DNA from: Streptomyces sp. NBC_01446
Lineage (GTDB): Bacteria; Actinomycetota; Actinomycetes; Streptomycetales; Streptomycetaceae
Assembly (NCBI RefSeq): GCF_026340095.1
Contig: NZ_JAPEPO010000002.1
Location: forward strand, 124,001 to 188,000
DNA: 64,000 bases
Reading direction: 5' to 3'
Of this stretch, positions 48,695 to 57,065 are shown one piece after another (position 1 is the stretch's first letter; every line of letters starts with the position of its first letter). The notes beneath the pieces were generated by a model. That model made no database searches and had not been told where the DNA came from. It was given only the letters and a program-made list of their open reading frames with translations. The translations under genes and the position numbers were made by a program.

Positions 48695-49066
48695 CCGGGC
48701 CCTGGCCCGCCGGACACCGCGACCTCACCGCCATCGCCCTCGCCGACACCCTCATCTGGCTCGACCAATGATCGGTCTTCTGTGTGATGGGGACTCAGTT
48801 TCGGGTAGTCAGTGTCCGCGTTGGTGGCGAGTTCGATGCAATCCGCTGGCTGACCGACGAGCAGGTACTCCAGGAGTCGGAGGAGCTGCTCGACCCCCAC
48901 ATGCACCGCTTCACCCACAAGTTGCAACACGTTCGAACCAGGAGAAATCGCGGGTAGCCTCGGCACGTTCATGCCCCGCGTCCCCATGGGGAGTCGTGAC
49001 CGCGAGGATGGGGAATTACCTGACGCTCAAGTCCTCGGAAGTGGGGAATTGTGCGACCGCTGACAG
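48695..49066. other. Region of short fragments without a recognisable gene
   Basis: A plus-strand stretch just after the hydrolase reads AGHRDLTAIALADTLIWLDQ and stops. Further frames to about 49060 give no family. The region looks like decayed DNA. Confidence 0.35.
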
Positions 49067-49216
49067 ATGGAGGCCGCGCTGACGCCAGAACATAGGGACT
49101 GGCTTCCAGCCGTCGACGCCCCGGTGTTCACCGACCTGCGCCGGCCGTCAGCACGGATACCGCAGCAGAAGACACGTACGCGCCGCGCCACCGGGGCGTC
49201 TGGCAAGGCGTCCTGA
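49067..49216 (+). CDS. Possible small protein (49 residues)
   Basis: MEAALTPEHRDWLPAVDAPVFTDLRRPSARIPQQKTRTRRATGASGKAS is open from an ATG at 49067, with a stop directly upstream in the same frame. Codon use is high-GC and the N-terminal half reads like real protein, but there is no ribosome binding site and no known family. It could be the end of a lost gene. The remaining bases to 49451 hold no gene I can support. Confidence 0.3.
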   Translation: MEAALTPEHRDWLPAVDAPVFTDLRRPSARIPQQKTRTRRATGASGKAS

Positions 49217-49451
49217 CATTCTATCGGCATGGGTTCAGTGTGATCCTGATCCGGGGTCGCGTTCGCTCTGCACGATCTCAAGGTTCCGCTCGAATCCGAT
49301 GCCGGTCGCCCTGCCTCGCAAAAGAGTCGAGGACTCGTCGAGCACGGCGCTGCAGGACAGCGTGAGTCGCGCTGAGTTGGGCAAGGCTGATCGGCACGAG
49401 GCCCCCTTCGGTGGTTAGTTAGAGGTGGCCGATCCCGGTTACCGTCGAGTC

Positions 49452-50561
49452 ATGGAGAACGTACTGCGCCCACTGATCGTCGTCGGTGGCTCGGTCGTGC
49501 TTACCCTGCTGGTGGGGTGGGCCGTCGACCGTCTGCTGCAGCGCGCCGACCGCCGGCATCACGAGACCCCGCTGTGGGGCCTGCTGCGCCGCTGCCGACT
49601 ACCCCTCCAATTCGTGCTCTGCACGGCCCTGTTGAGAGGGTCGTACGACCAGGCGAAGATCGCCGAGGATCACTCCGCGGGGATCGGACAGACCCTCAGT
49701 CTCGTCCTCATCGGTGCGACCGCCTGGCTCGTCGCGCGGATCGCGGCCGCGATCGTCGAGTCGTCCTACGCCCGTTATGCCACCACCCATCGCGATCCGG
49801 CCCGGGTCCGCCGGGTGCGCACCCAGGTCACGCTGATCCAGCGGGTCGTGATCGCGATCGTCGGCGTGGTGGCGGTGGCCGCGATGCTCTTGACATTCCC
49901 CGCGTTCCGGACCGCGGGCGCCTCGCTGCTCGCCTCCGCCGGTGTCCTCGGCATCGTCGCCGGTGTCGCCGCCCAGTCCACGCTCGGCAACCTCTTCGCG
50001 GGACTGCAGATCGCGTTCGGCGACATGGTGCGGATCGGCGACACGGTCGTCGTGGACGGCGAATGGGGCACCGTCGAGGAGATCACGCTCACCTTCCTCG
50101 CTGTACGCACCTGGGACGAGCGCCGGATCACGATGCCGGTGTCGTACTTCACGTCGAAGCCGTTCGAGAATTGGTCGCGCGGCGGCGCCCAGATGACCGG
50201 CACCGTCTTCTTCCACCTCGACCACAGCGCGCCGGTCCCGCAGATGAGCGAGCGACTGCACGACACCCTGCGCGAGTGCGCCGCCTGGGACGGCCGCGAC
50301 TGGGGCCTGGCCGTCACCGCCACCACCCCCAGCACGATCGAGGTCCGCGCCCTGGTCACGGCCAAGGACGCGGACGACATCTGGACGGTGCGGGTCACGG
50401 TCCGTGAACAGCTGGTCCGCTGGCTGGCCGAGCAGCACCCCTACGCGCTGCCCCGCATCAACACGGCGACGGCCCTGATCGCCTCCGACGAGGCGGCGTC
50501 CGCCCTCCCGGACCACGTGATCGAACGCAACGGCCGCGCGCCGCGCATCGGCCGGGGCTGA
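49452..50561 (+). CDS. MscS-family mechanosensitive channel
   Basis: The protein has 369 residues. Four transmembrane segments (LIVVGGSVVLTLLVGWAVDRLL, LQFVLCTALLRG, IGQTLSLVLIGATAWLVARIAAAIV, VVIAIVGVVAVAAMLLTF) precede the pore helix and beta domain ASLLASAGVLGIVAGVAAQSTLGNLFAGLQIAFGDMVRIGDTVVVDGEWGTVEEITLTFLAVRTWDERRITMPVSYFTSKPFENWSR, the MscS signature. It releases ions during osmotic down-shock. An alternative GTG start at 49425 would add nine residues. It is monocistronic. Confidence 0.92.
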   Translation: MENVLRPLIVVGGSVVLTLLVGWAVDRLLQRADRRHHETPLWGLLRRCRLPLQFVLCTALLRGSYDQAKIAEDHSAGIGQTLSLVLIGATAWLVARIAAAIVESSYARYATTHRDPARVRRVRTQVTLIQRVVIAIVGVVAVAAMLLTFPAFRTAGASLLASAGVLGIVAGVAAQSTLGNLFAGLQIAFGDMVRIGDTVVVDGEWGTVEEITLTFLAVRTWDERRITMPVSYFTSKPFENWSRGGAQMTGTVFFHLDHSAPVPQMSERLHDTLRECAAWDGRDWGLAVTATTPSTIEVRALVTAKDADDIWTVRVTVREQLVRWLAEQHPYALPRINTATALIASDEAASALPDHVIERNGRAPRIGRG

Positions 50562-50609
50562 CGATCGGCACTGCCGCAGCACCCGGTCGACGACCTCCGG
50601 GTCGGCGCC

Positions 50610-50794
50610 CGGTTCGCTGCGCGCGCCTGGATCCGCCGGCTCCGCTTGATCCGGGCGTACCGCTTCGCCTGCGACTCCCGTCGTTCCTCCACCCCCAGCT
50701 CCGAGTTGATGCGAAGGCCGATGTCGTACGCCCGGCGCACCATCTCCTGCACCTCCTCCGGCAGTTCCTCGACCTCCTTGAGCCGCCGCTTCAC
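50610..50794 (-). pseudogene. Truncated helical protein of unknown family
   Basis: From a GTG at 50794 the minus strand reads MKRRLKEVEELPEEVQEMVRRAYDIGLRINSELGVEERRESQAKRYARIKRSRRIQARAANRAP with nearly all third positions G or C, so it was coding. The frame runs on into the antisense of the mscS gene, so the 3' end is missing. No family recognised. It directly abuts the Ku remnant. Confidence 0.4.
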
Positions 50795-50814
50795 AGCCTT
50801 CGCGGCGCGCAGCG

Positions 50815-51478
50815 GCAAGCGCGAGGAGCTCGCGGCTCCGACGGTCGCGGACAGCGGGCAGTCCATCGATCCCATCCGTATCGGCCAGGGGTACTTCCTC
50901 GAGCCAGACGGCCAGGTGGCGAACAAGCCCTACACGCTGCTCCGGACCGCCCTCGAGCGAAACTCGAAGGCCGCGTGGCGAAGTTCGCGTGGCACGGCCG
51001 CGAACGGCTCGGCCTGCTCCGCATCAAAGACAACGCGATCATCCTGCACGCGATGCGCTGGCCCGACGAGATCCGCTCCCCCCAGAGCCTGGCCCCGGGT
51101 CCGGTCGAGCTCACCGAGGACGAGATCGGCAAGGCCCTTGCCCTCATGGACGCACTGGCCACCGACGACATCCCCAAGGACGTCGCCGTCGACCGGTACA
51201 CGGAGGCGATCTCCGACCTGATCACCGCCAAACAGAAGGGCAAAGAGCCGTCGCACGCGGCGGAGGAAGAGGCGCCGGCCGGGGCGGTCGTCGACCTCAT
51301 GGTCCAAGAGTCCGTGCAGAAGGCGAAGGCATCCCGCGGCGAGGGCGCGACCGTGCATGAGCTGCCGAAGAAGACCGTGGCCGAGAAGGCCGCCGCGAAG
51401 AAGACGGCCGCCAAGAAGACCACGGCGAAGAAGGCCAACAGGAAGTCGCTGGCGAAGAAGCCACAGCGCAGCGCCTAG
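50815..51478 (+). pseudogene. Ku DNA-end-binding protein, 5' truncated and frameshifted
   Basis: The plus strand reads SIDPIRIGQGYFLEPDGQVANKPYTLLRTALERNSKAA and, after loss of one G near 50970, VAKFAWHGRERLGLLRIKDNAIILHAMRWPDEIRSPQSLAPGPVELTEDEIGKALALMDALATDDIPKDVAVDRYTEAISDLITAKQKGKE. It ends in the lysine/alanine tail KKTVAEKAAAKKTAAKKTTAKKANRKSLAKKPQRSA. These match bacterial Ku, which binds DNA ends in non-homologous end joining; Streptomyces often has several copies. The N-terminal half is missing. The C-terminal part from 50975 is open but has no proper start. Confidence 0.85.
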
Positions 51479-51684
51479 CGAGAGATGAAGGCGACCACGC
51501 ATACGAGCGCGACGAGGGCTACCGCTGCAGTCAGCATCACCGGCCGCAGCATGCTCGTCCGGCCGGTCTCCAGCCCGACAGCCTGGGCCGCACAACAGCA
51601 AGCTTCGCCGTTGAGGACGGGTGAGTCGAGCCAGTATGCGCCGAGGAGCTCGGCGCGAACGGGGGTGCGGTCGGTGATCTCCAT
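51475..51684 (-). CDS. Small tail-anchored membrane protein, unknown
   Basis: MEITDRTPVRAELLGAYWLDSPVLNGEACCCAAQAVGLETGRTSMLRPVMLTAAVALVALVCVVAFISR (69 residues, ATG at 51684) has one C-terminal transmembrane helix and a CCC cluster. An in-frame TTG at 51690 is an alternative. The stop overlaps the end of the Ku remnant. I recognise no family. Confidence 0.45.
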   Translation of the reverse strand: MEITDRTPVRAELLGAYWLDSPVLNGEACCCAAQAVGLETGRTSMLRPVMLTAAVALVALVCVVAFISR

Positions 51685-51775
51685 ACCCAATCAACGATCA
51701 ATATGATCAGCCCGCACGGCCCGTCAACGAAACGACCGGCAATCCACGCATCTGGTTGATTGTGCTCTCGTCCTG

Positions 51776-52114
51776 CTAGTCGAGCAGCCCGAGCTCTGTG
51801 TCGGGTCTGCAGTGGGGGCAGGCGTCGACACCTTCGGTCACCGCGCGGATAGCCTGATCTCGGTCGACGCCGCGTGATCGTTTGCCCGCCATGTGACAGC
51901 CGCCGACGTGAACGTACACGGGGTCGCGGCCATCGAGGCCCATCTCGATCAGCCAGTCAAGGGTCGGCGGCTGGACCTGCGCGCCACGTTGGCGTTCCGT
52001 CTCGCGGCGTTCCTCGGCGGCGATCCATCGGCGGGTGCGGTCCAGGTCTCCGACCTGCACACGCTCCAGGAAGCGCAGCAGGTCGAGGCGTGTCGGAGCA
52101 CCGGAGTCGTTCAT
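51776..52114 (-). CDS. DUF6233 protein
   Basis: The product has 112 residues. A helical N-terminal half (RLDLLRFLERVQVGDLDRTRRWIAAEERRETERQRG) precedes DWLIEMGLDGRDPVYVHVGGCHMAGKRSRGVDRDQAIRAVTEGVDACPHCRPDTELGLLD. The end ACPHCRPDTELGLL and the VHVGGCHMAGKR segment are diagnostic of DUF6233, found almost only in Streptomyces and relatives. Conserved cysteines (GGC, CPHC) suggest a metal site. Function is unknown. It is divergent from the gene at 52178. A broken copy lies at 38.8 kb. Confidence 0.85.
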   Translation of the reverse strand: MNDSGAPTRLDLLRFLERVQVGDLDRTRRWIAAEERRETERQRGAQVQPPTLDWLIEMGLDGRDPVYVHVGGCHMAGKRSRGVDRDQAIRAVTEGVDACPHCRPDTELGLLD

Positions 52115-52177
52115 GTGTTCGATACTATGACTGCTCGCTGACCACCGCAGCCAGGGGGCGAACAGAACGGAGCAGCG

Positions 52178-52528
52178 ATGGACGCCAGCAGCACGCTGCG
52201 GATCTTGAACGTCGACCCCCGCCAGCTCCCGCCCGCTCCGGCCACAACCAGCGGAGCGGAGGCCTTCGCCCGGATCAGCCACACCCCTCAGCCGTGCGTC
52301 GCCTGCGGCCGGCCCGCGACGACCACCCGCATCGTCGAAGTCCCCCAGACCGGCTCGCGCTGGATCGACACGTGCACGCCCCACATGATCGCCACCACCA
52401 AGACGGCCGCGACGCGCGCGCCCGAGTCTCAGGTGCTGGCCAGCCTTCGCGACGCGGTACGGCACGCCGGCATCGAGGCCGCGCTCCTCACCGCCCCACT
52501 CACCGAAGCGGAGTGCTCCCGCGGGTGA
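52178..52528 (+). CDS. Hypothetical protein with a CxxC pair
   Basis: The 116-residue product starts at an ATG five bases after GGAG. It contains CVACGRPATTTRIVEVPQTGSRWIDTCTPHM, in which CVAC and the later Cys/His could form a zinc ribbon-like site. Then comes a helical C-terminus (SQVLASLRDAVRHAGIEAALLTAPLTEAE). No family recognised. It is divergent from the DUF6233 gene and followed immediately by the remnant of the FRSWIGSY small gene. Confidence 0.6.
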   Translation: MDASSTLRILNVDPRQLPPAPATTSGAEAFARISHTPQPCVACGRPATTTRIVEVPQTGSRWIDTCTPHMIATTKTAATRAPESQVLASLRDAVRHAGIEAALLTAPLTEAECSRG

Positions 52529-52733
52529 CCGCCGCTACCGCCTCACGCTCACGACGACCGCGGGCCGCACGGTGATGGATGGCCGGTGGTCGAACATCGC
52601 GACGGCGGAGCGCAAGTTCCGATCGTGGATCGGCAGCTACAGCGCTGCGAGCGCCGCATCGCACTGGCGGAGGGAGCAGGCAGCGGACGCCACATGGACC
52701 GAGTTGAAGGCCTGGCCAGACGGCGAGGCGTAG
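52527..52733 (+). pseudogene. Small FRSWIGSY-family gene, frameshifted
   Basis: DRRYRLTLTTTAGRTVMDGRWSNIATAERKFRSWIGSYSA is followed by small deletions that shift the frame before the conserved end TWTELKAWPDGEA. No in-frame start codon is present. The family is a ~65-residue Streptomyces protein of unknown function. The same gene end is intact in the 38.9-kb copy. Confidence 0.55.
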
Positions 52734-53140
52734 CGGCCCCCCGCGCTCGTCAGGCCGCCGCAGTGTCAGGCTCGGGGTGACGCACCGCGCGCTTCAACGC
52801 CATCTCGACGTCGAACCGCGACTCCCCCGACTCTTCCTGGAACCGGCCGATGGCCTGCTGCACGGCGAGCGCCGTGGCCACCGTCAGCCGCCCCTCCTGG
52901 ATCTCCGTCCAGGCAGCGCGTTCCAGTTCGATCAGTTCGTCAGGAAGTTCGATAGCCACGTCGCATTTTAAGATGCCGGCGCCGGCGGTCCACTCGGCCA
53001 CATCGCGGCGTCGGGAAATTCTTCGGCATCGCCGAAGCCCTGACCATGCATGTCCCAGCCTCTCAACGTCCCAGCCGGTTCCTTCCACCAGGGAAAACAG
53101 AGGGTCGCTGTCCCAGCATTGCTGGAACAAACGGACACAT
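52604..53140. repeat. Duplicated segment, copy 2 (copy 1 at 38885-39430)
   Basis: This segment carries the same gene ends and upstream region as copy 1. Substitutions are few, mainly in the small-gene ORF and after 53110. Confidence 0.85.
52750..52959 (-). CDS. Small helical protein (69 residues), paralogue of the gene at 39.0 kb
   Basis: From a GTG at 52959: MAIELPDELIELERAAWTEIQEGRLTVATALAVQQAIGRFQEESGESRFDVEMALKRAVRHPEPDTAAA. The changes relative to the other copy are conservative, which suggests selection on the protein. It lies downstream of two operator-like palindromes at 53110-53166. Function is unknown. Confidence 0.55.
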   Translation of the reverse strand: MAIELPDELIELERAAWTEIQEGRLTVATALAVQQAIGRFQEESGESRFDVEMALKRAVRHPEPDTAAA

Positions 53141-53166
53141 CGGTCGCCCTGGGACGAACACGTCCC
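53110..53166. promoter_or_regulatory. Two adjacent palindromes upstream of the small helical gene
   Basis: GTCCCAGC-ATT-GCTGGAAC (53110-53128, one mismatch) and GGGACG-AACA-CGTCCC (53151-53166, perfect) follow several GTCCCAGC motifs (53050-53080). The spacing suggests a repeated regulator site. In copy 1 the corresponding dyads are less perfect. Confidence 0.35.
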
Positions 53167-53394
53167 TGTGGTCGGGCGCTTCACCTGGCGAGTGAGCGCT
53201 TGAGTTGGCGCGCCTGCTCATTGGCCTGTTGCGGAGCCGTGGCGGAACCCGCCGCCATGGATGATCCTCCCGTGGCGACGGCTCGGATGCAGAGCGGTCG
53301 TGCGGCGGATCGCGACCAGGGCGGCGTCGTCGTCGAGGCGTCCGCCGGCGTGCAATGCAGGAAATTCCGTCCTTGGGTATGCAATTAGCGGGCG

Positions 53395-53629
53395 TGGGGC
53401 CAGACGTTCGGGAGGGCGATGGCGGTGGTCTCGGGCTGCTTCGCGCGATGCGAGACGCGCACGACAGCGGCGGAGTTGGTCGCTGGACTGTTGCTGGAAG
53501 TGGACACGCGGAACTGCTGGACGCTCGCGCAGGCGCTGGGACACCCGGGGCCGCACCGGCTGCAGCACCTGCTGTCCCGTGCCCGGTTCGACCACGAGGA
53601 GGCCCGGAAGGAGATCACCCGCCTGGTGA
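53395..53629 (+). pseudogene. IS701-family transposase, N-terminal fragment
   Basis: The plus strand reads GQTFGRAMAVVSGCFARCETRTTAAELVAGLLLEVDTRNCWTLAQALGHPGPHRLQHLLSRARFDHEEARKEITRLV, matching residues about 23-100 of the intact IS701 transposase at 62.5-63.8 kb. The start is missing and coding stops at the sequence TGGTGATTGGTCG. The following frame (WSVADLAARTGKTVIDIRNLLSVTGL) is unrelated. The matching C-terminal part is at 55747. Confidence 0.85.
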
Positions 53630-53712
53630 TTGGTCGGTGGCGGACCTCGCCGCGAGGACGGGCAAGACCGTGATCGACATACGCAACCTGTTGAGCGTCA
53701 CCGGTCTGTAGG

Positions 53713-54475
53713 TCAGCCGGCGGGGTCGAGAGGCTGGACGCCCTGGCCGGTGGTGGCCTGGGTCAGCCGCAGCGAGGAGCCCTCGGTGAGGACGATGTGC
53801 GCGTGGTGCAGGAGCCGGTCGACAGCGGCGGTGGCCAGGGTCTTCGGCATGATCGAATCGAATCCTGAGGGATGCAGATTCGAGGTCACGATCACGGACC
53901 GGCGTTCGTATGCGGCGTCGATCACGCGGTAGAACGCCTCGGCGGCGGCCTGCCCGCTAGGCAGCATGCCGATGTCGTCGACGACGATGAGATCGGACCG
54001 GGTGATCTTCGCGACGGCCTTGGGGACCGTGTTGTCGACGGTCGCTCTGCCGAGGTGGGCGGTCAACGATTCCAGGGTGAACCAGGACACCTTCATGCCC
54101 TGGTCGATCGCCTTGTTCGCGAGTGCTTCCGCCAGGTGACTTTTCCCCGTGCCGGACGGGCCCGCGCAGGCCAAGTTCTCCGCGCGGGAGATCCACTCCA
54201 GTGTCATCAGCGCGTGCTGGGTCGGGACCGGGATTGAGGAGTCCTCCTCCTTCCAGGACTCGAAGGTCTTGCCGGAGGGGAGTTGGGCCTGCTTGCGGTG
54301 GTTGCGGCGGGTGGCCTCGTCGCGGCCCTTGATCTCCGCTTCCAGCAGGATCCGCATCACCTCGGCCGGTCCCAGCGTTGCGAGCGGGCGGTCGCGAGGA
54401 CTTCGGGGGCTGCCCTGCGCAAGTACGGGAACCGCATCCGCTTGAGCACGATCTCCAGCTCGGGCGGGATCGGCG
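53713..54475 (-). pseudogene. istB: IS21-family IstB ATPase with a one-base deletion
   Basis: The minus strand begins PPIPPELEIVLKRMRFPYLRRAAPEVLATARSQRWD, then needs one extra base to continue AEVMRILLEAEIKGRDEATRRNHRKQAQLPSGKTFESWKEEDSSIPVPTQ. The AAA+ core has Walker A GPSGTGKSHLAEALANKA, Walker B DLIVVDDIGMLPSG and sensor VIVTSNLHPSGFDS. IstB is the helper ATPase of IS21 transposition. No istA is present. The C-terminal part from 54360 is open but lacks the N-terminal domain. Confidence 0.88.
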
Positions 54476-54492
54476 GTGAGCCTTTTCCAACC

Positions 54493-54970
54493 TCACGTTG
54501 ATGCGTGGTGAAGGATGAGGACGGCCTTCACGAAGTTGGTGATGCGGTTCGTGCTGCACCGGAGTTTCCGTAGGAGGCGCCAGCCCTTGAGGGTGGCCAT
54601 GGCCTGCTCGCCGAGGCAGCGGATCTTGGCGTGTGTGCTGTTGTGCCGGCGCTGCCACCGCTTGAGGCGACGGCCGCGGAAGGGTACCCGGATCGAGCCA
54701 CCGGCGCCCTGATACGCCTTGGAGGGTGGCCAGGATGTCGACGGCCTCGCGTATGTAGCGGAAGACGGTCGCGATCCCGATGCCGAACCCGGCCGCGAGC
54801 TGGGCGTAGGTGTCACCGCACCGCAGGTGGGCCAGGGCCAGCAGGGCCTGGCGTGCTGGCGGAAGCCGCCGCCACCGCGTGCCGATCTCTTTGCGCCTGG
54901 CTGTCAGTTGCCCGGTCAGGAACCGCAGGGTGCGGGTGGACAGATCGATCGACGACCAGGGCCATTGCAT
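54493..54970 (-). pseudogene. IS5-type (DDE_Tnp_4) transposase with internal deletion
   Basis: From an ATG at 54970: MQWPWSSIDLSTRTLRFLTGQLTARRKEIGTRWRRLPPARQALLALAHLRCGDTYAQLAAGFGIGIATVFRYIREAVDILATLQG. The frame then changes to RRLKRWQRRHNSTHAKIRCLGEQAMATLKGWRLLRKLRCSTNRITNFVKAVLILHHAST. This is the N-terminal helix-turn-helix joined to the C-terminal end; about 150 residues with the catalytic aspartates are deleted. Confidence 0.82.
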
Positions 54971-54992
54971 GATCGCGATCTGTCCGGGTTGG

Positions 54993-55752
54993 TCATGTGA
55001 GGCCGAGGGCTGACAGCGGGCGGTGGTAGTCGCGGCTGGTGTGGCGGAGGGCGGCGGCGATGTTGGTCTCGCCGTTCTGGCGGAAGAGGCTGACGGCGAG
55101 GTTGCGCAGGCCGGCCATGGTGCGGGGCAGGTGGCCGGTGCGGACCTTGGAGTCGTCCTCGCGGAAGGTGCGGTCACGGACGTGGTGCAGGAGGTTCTCG
55201 ATGCCCCAGTGGCCTCTGATCCAGGCGGCGAGCTGGGCCGGGGTGGCGTCGTAGATGTCCAGGCTGGTGATCACGTAGACCCGCTCGATGGTGAGCTTGC
55301 CGGTACTCAATTCCCTGCGCCATCGGACGACTTGGATGGCCTGGCGGGCGCCGGGATAGTCGAGGTGGCGGAAGGCTGCGACCTTGAGCTGGCGGATCTC
55401 CACGCGGTGGTGGGCCTTGTCGCGGGTGCGGTGCTCCAGCGGGATGTCGGCCCACGGCAGCTTCCTGACTTGCGCATACAGAGCGGGATGGTTCTTCTTG
55501 ACGACGGCCAGGTAGTGGGCGCCGCGCATGCGGAGGTAGGCGCCGTGGGCGTGCTGGGTGTGCAGGGCGTCTGTGGTCAGCACGGTGTTCTCCAGATCGA
55601 TGGTGTCCAACAGGGGCTGGAAGGAGGGGATCTCGTTGCTCTTGGAGGTGATCTGCCGCTGGGCCAGGACCACGCCGTGGTGGTCCATCGCGGCAAGCAG
55701 CTGGATCGCGGTGGCCGTGGTGGTGCGGGAGCCGCGCACGGTCTTGCCGTCG
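54993..55752 (-). pseudogene. ISAs1-family transposase, C-terminal half
   Basis: Starting at VDGKTVRGSRTTTATAIQLLAAMDHHGVVLAQRQITSKSNEIPSFQPLLDTIDLENTVLTTDALHTQHAHGAYLRMRGAHYLAVVKKNHPALYAQ, it continues to WGIENLLHHVRDRTFREDDSKVRTGHLPRTMAGLRNLAVSLFRQNGETNIAAALRHTSRDYHRPLSALGLT. This is the DDE half of an ISAs1 transposase. It begins exactly where the N-terminal half at 58847-59260 ends (RAIA then VDGKTVRGS). Upstream it is fused to the IS701 fragment at a GTCGAC. Confidence 0.9.
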
Positions 55753-56826
55753 ACGAACTCGCCGGGCAGGACGTGGTGATTGGTCGTGGACGAGACGGGC
55801 GACGCAAAGTCGTCCACGGACTGTGTGGGCGCCGGCCGGCAGTACTCCGGTGCGATCGGCGGCGTGGGACTGTGCCAGGTGGCGGTGCATTTGGCGGTGG
55901 TCACCGCGACGACGAAGGTGATCATCGATCGGGCCCTGTATCTCCCGGCGGACTGGGCCGCGGACGAGGAACGCCGCGGAGCGACCGGGGTGCCGGAGGA
56001 GATCGGGTTCGCGACGAAGCCGCAGCAGGCGTTGACCATGGTCGCCGATGCGCTCGCGGCCGGGATCGAGGCCCGCTGGTTCGCGGGCGACGAGGTGCAC
56101 TGCGGACGCGAACTGCGCCAGGGGGTACGGGCGTTGGGACTCGGCTACACGGTCGGGATCGCCGCTACATATCAGGTCACCGACGGGTCCGGCCGTCGGT
56201 GGGAGGCCCGCAAACTGATCAACAAGGTGCGGCCCGGGCAGTGGATGCGAAGGCAGACCGGACACGGCACGAAGGGCACCCGCGAGTACGACTGGGCCTG
56301 GCTCGATGTCCGTCCCGACGATGCTCCCGCCGAGAACGAGAACGAGAACGCAGCCGGTGTAGGGGCCGGGACGAGTGTGCTGGTCGCGCGGCGGCACCGT
56401 TACACCGGCGAGGTGTCCTACTTCCGCTGCTGGACTCCCGGCAACGTCTCGCTGGGCACACTGGTCCAAGTGATCTCCCGCAGGTGGCGGATCGAGGAGA
56501 CCTTCCAACTCGCCAAGGGTTTCACCGGACTCGACCAGGGTCAGGTGACCTGCTGGAACTCCTGGATGCGCTGGTCACTGTTCTCCCTGATTGCCGCCGC
56601 TGTCCTCGCCCTTACGACCGCCGCCGTCCACGAGGCCACCGAGGAGCAGCCTGAACTCGTCCCGCTGACCTGCCCCGAACTCATCCGTCTCCTGCGGGCC
56701 CTCACACTGCCCCCACCAGTCCGCGACCGGGATCACGTCCTGCACTGGACCGCCTGGCGCCGCCGCCACCAAGCCGTTGCGACAGCGTGCCACCAGCAAC
56801 GACACCGCCGTCACGACCAGCCGTGA
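55747..56826 (+). pseudogene. IS701-family transposase, C-terminal part with a one-base insertion
   Basis: The plus strand reads DELAGQDVV, then one extra base, then LVVDETGDAKSSTDCVGAGRQYSGAIGGVGLCQVAVHLAVVTATTKVIIDRALYLPADWAADEERR through ISRRWRIEETFQLAKGFTGLDQGQVTCWNSWMRWSLFSLIAAAVLAL to RRHDQP. It is about 90 percent identical to the C-terminal part of the intact copy at 62.5 kb. The element's right end (GAACTACAGCTGCCGTGTC at 56831-56849) is present with one change from the IR of the intact copy. An ATG-like start inside would not give the N-terminal domain. Confidence 0.88.
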
Positions 56827-57065
56827 TCAAGAACTACAGCTGCCGTGTCAGTCGCTGGGGAAGGGCATGTCGCGGTCAATATGGCCCGAGGGCATCCGTG
56901 CCGTACCGACATGCAGCAGCCCACAGGAGATGCGATGCGTCACCGTCCCGAGCCACCTGAGCCCGCGCCCGATGGGCGTGCCCCCCCAAGCGATCGAAGT
57001 GGTCGCTGCGCGGGCGAGGCCTGAGGGCGACCCCAGCCTCCCTCGCCGGGCGGCGCGGAAGATCG
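56827..57065. other. Right end of the broken IS701 and spacer to the hydrolase gene
   Basis: The IS701 terminal repeat is at 56831-56849. After it, about 200 bases without a recognisable gene lead to the hydrolase start. Confidence 0.6.

Noticed and set aside
48463..48987. 174-codon minus-strand frame after the dienelactone hydrolase
   Set aside because: Partly antisense to the hydrolase and unrecognisable elsewhere; no start signal.
53957..55177. 406-codon minus-strand open frame spanning istB and the DDE remnant
   Set aside because: It mixes a real transposase segment (MQWPWSSIDLST...) with out-of-frame istB sequence; treated as two pseudogenes instead.
55023..56654. 543-codon plus-strand open frame across the ISAs1/IS701 junction
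   Set aside because: It is antisense to ISAs1 and frame-shifted relative to IS701; only the IS701 C-terminal part in the other frame is real.
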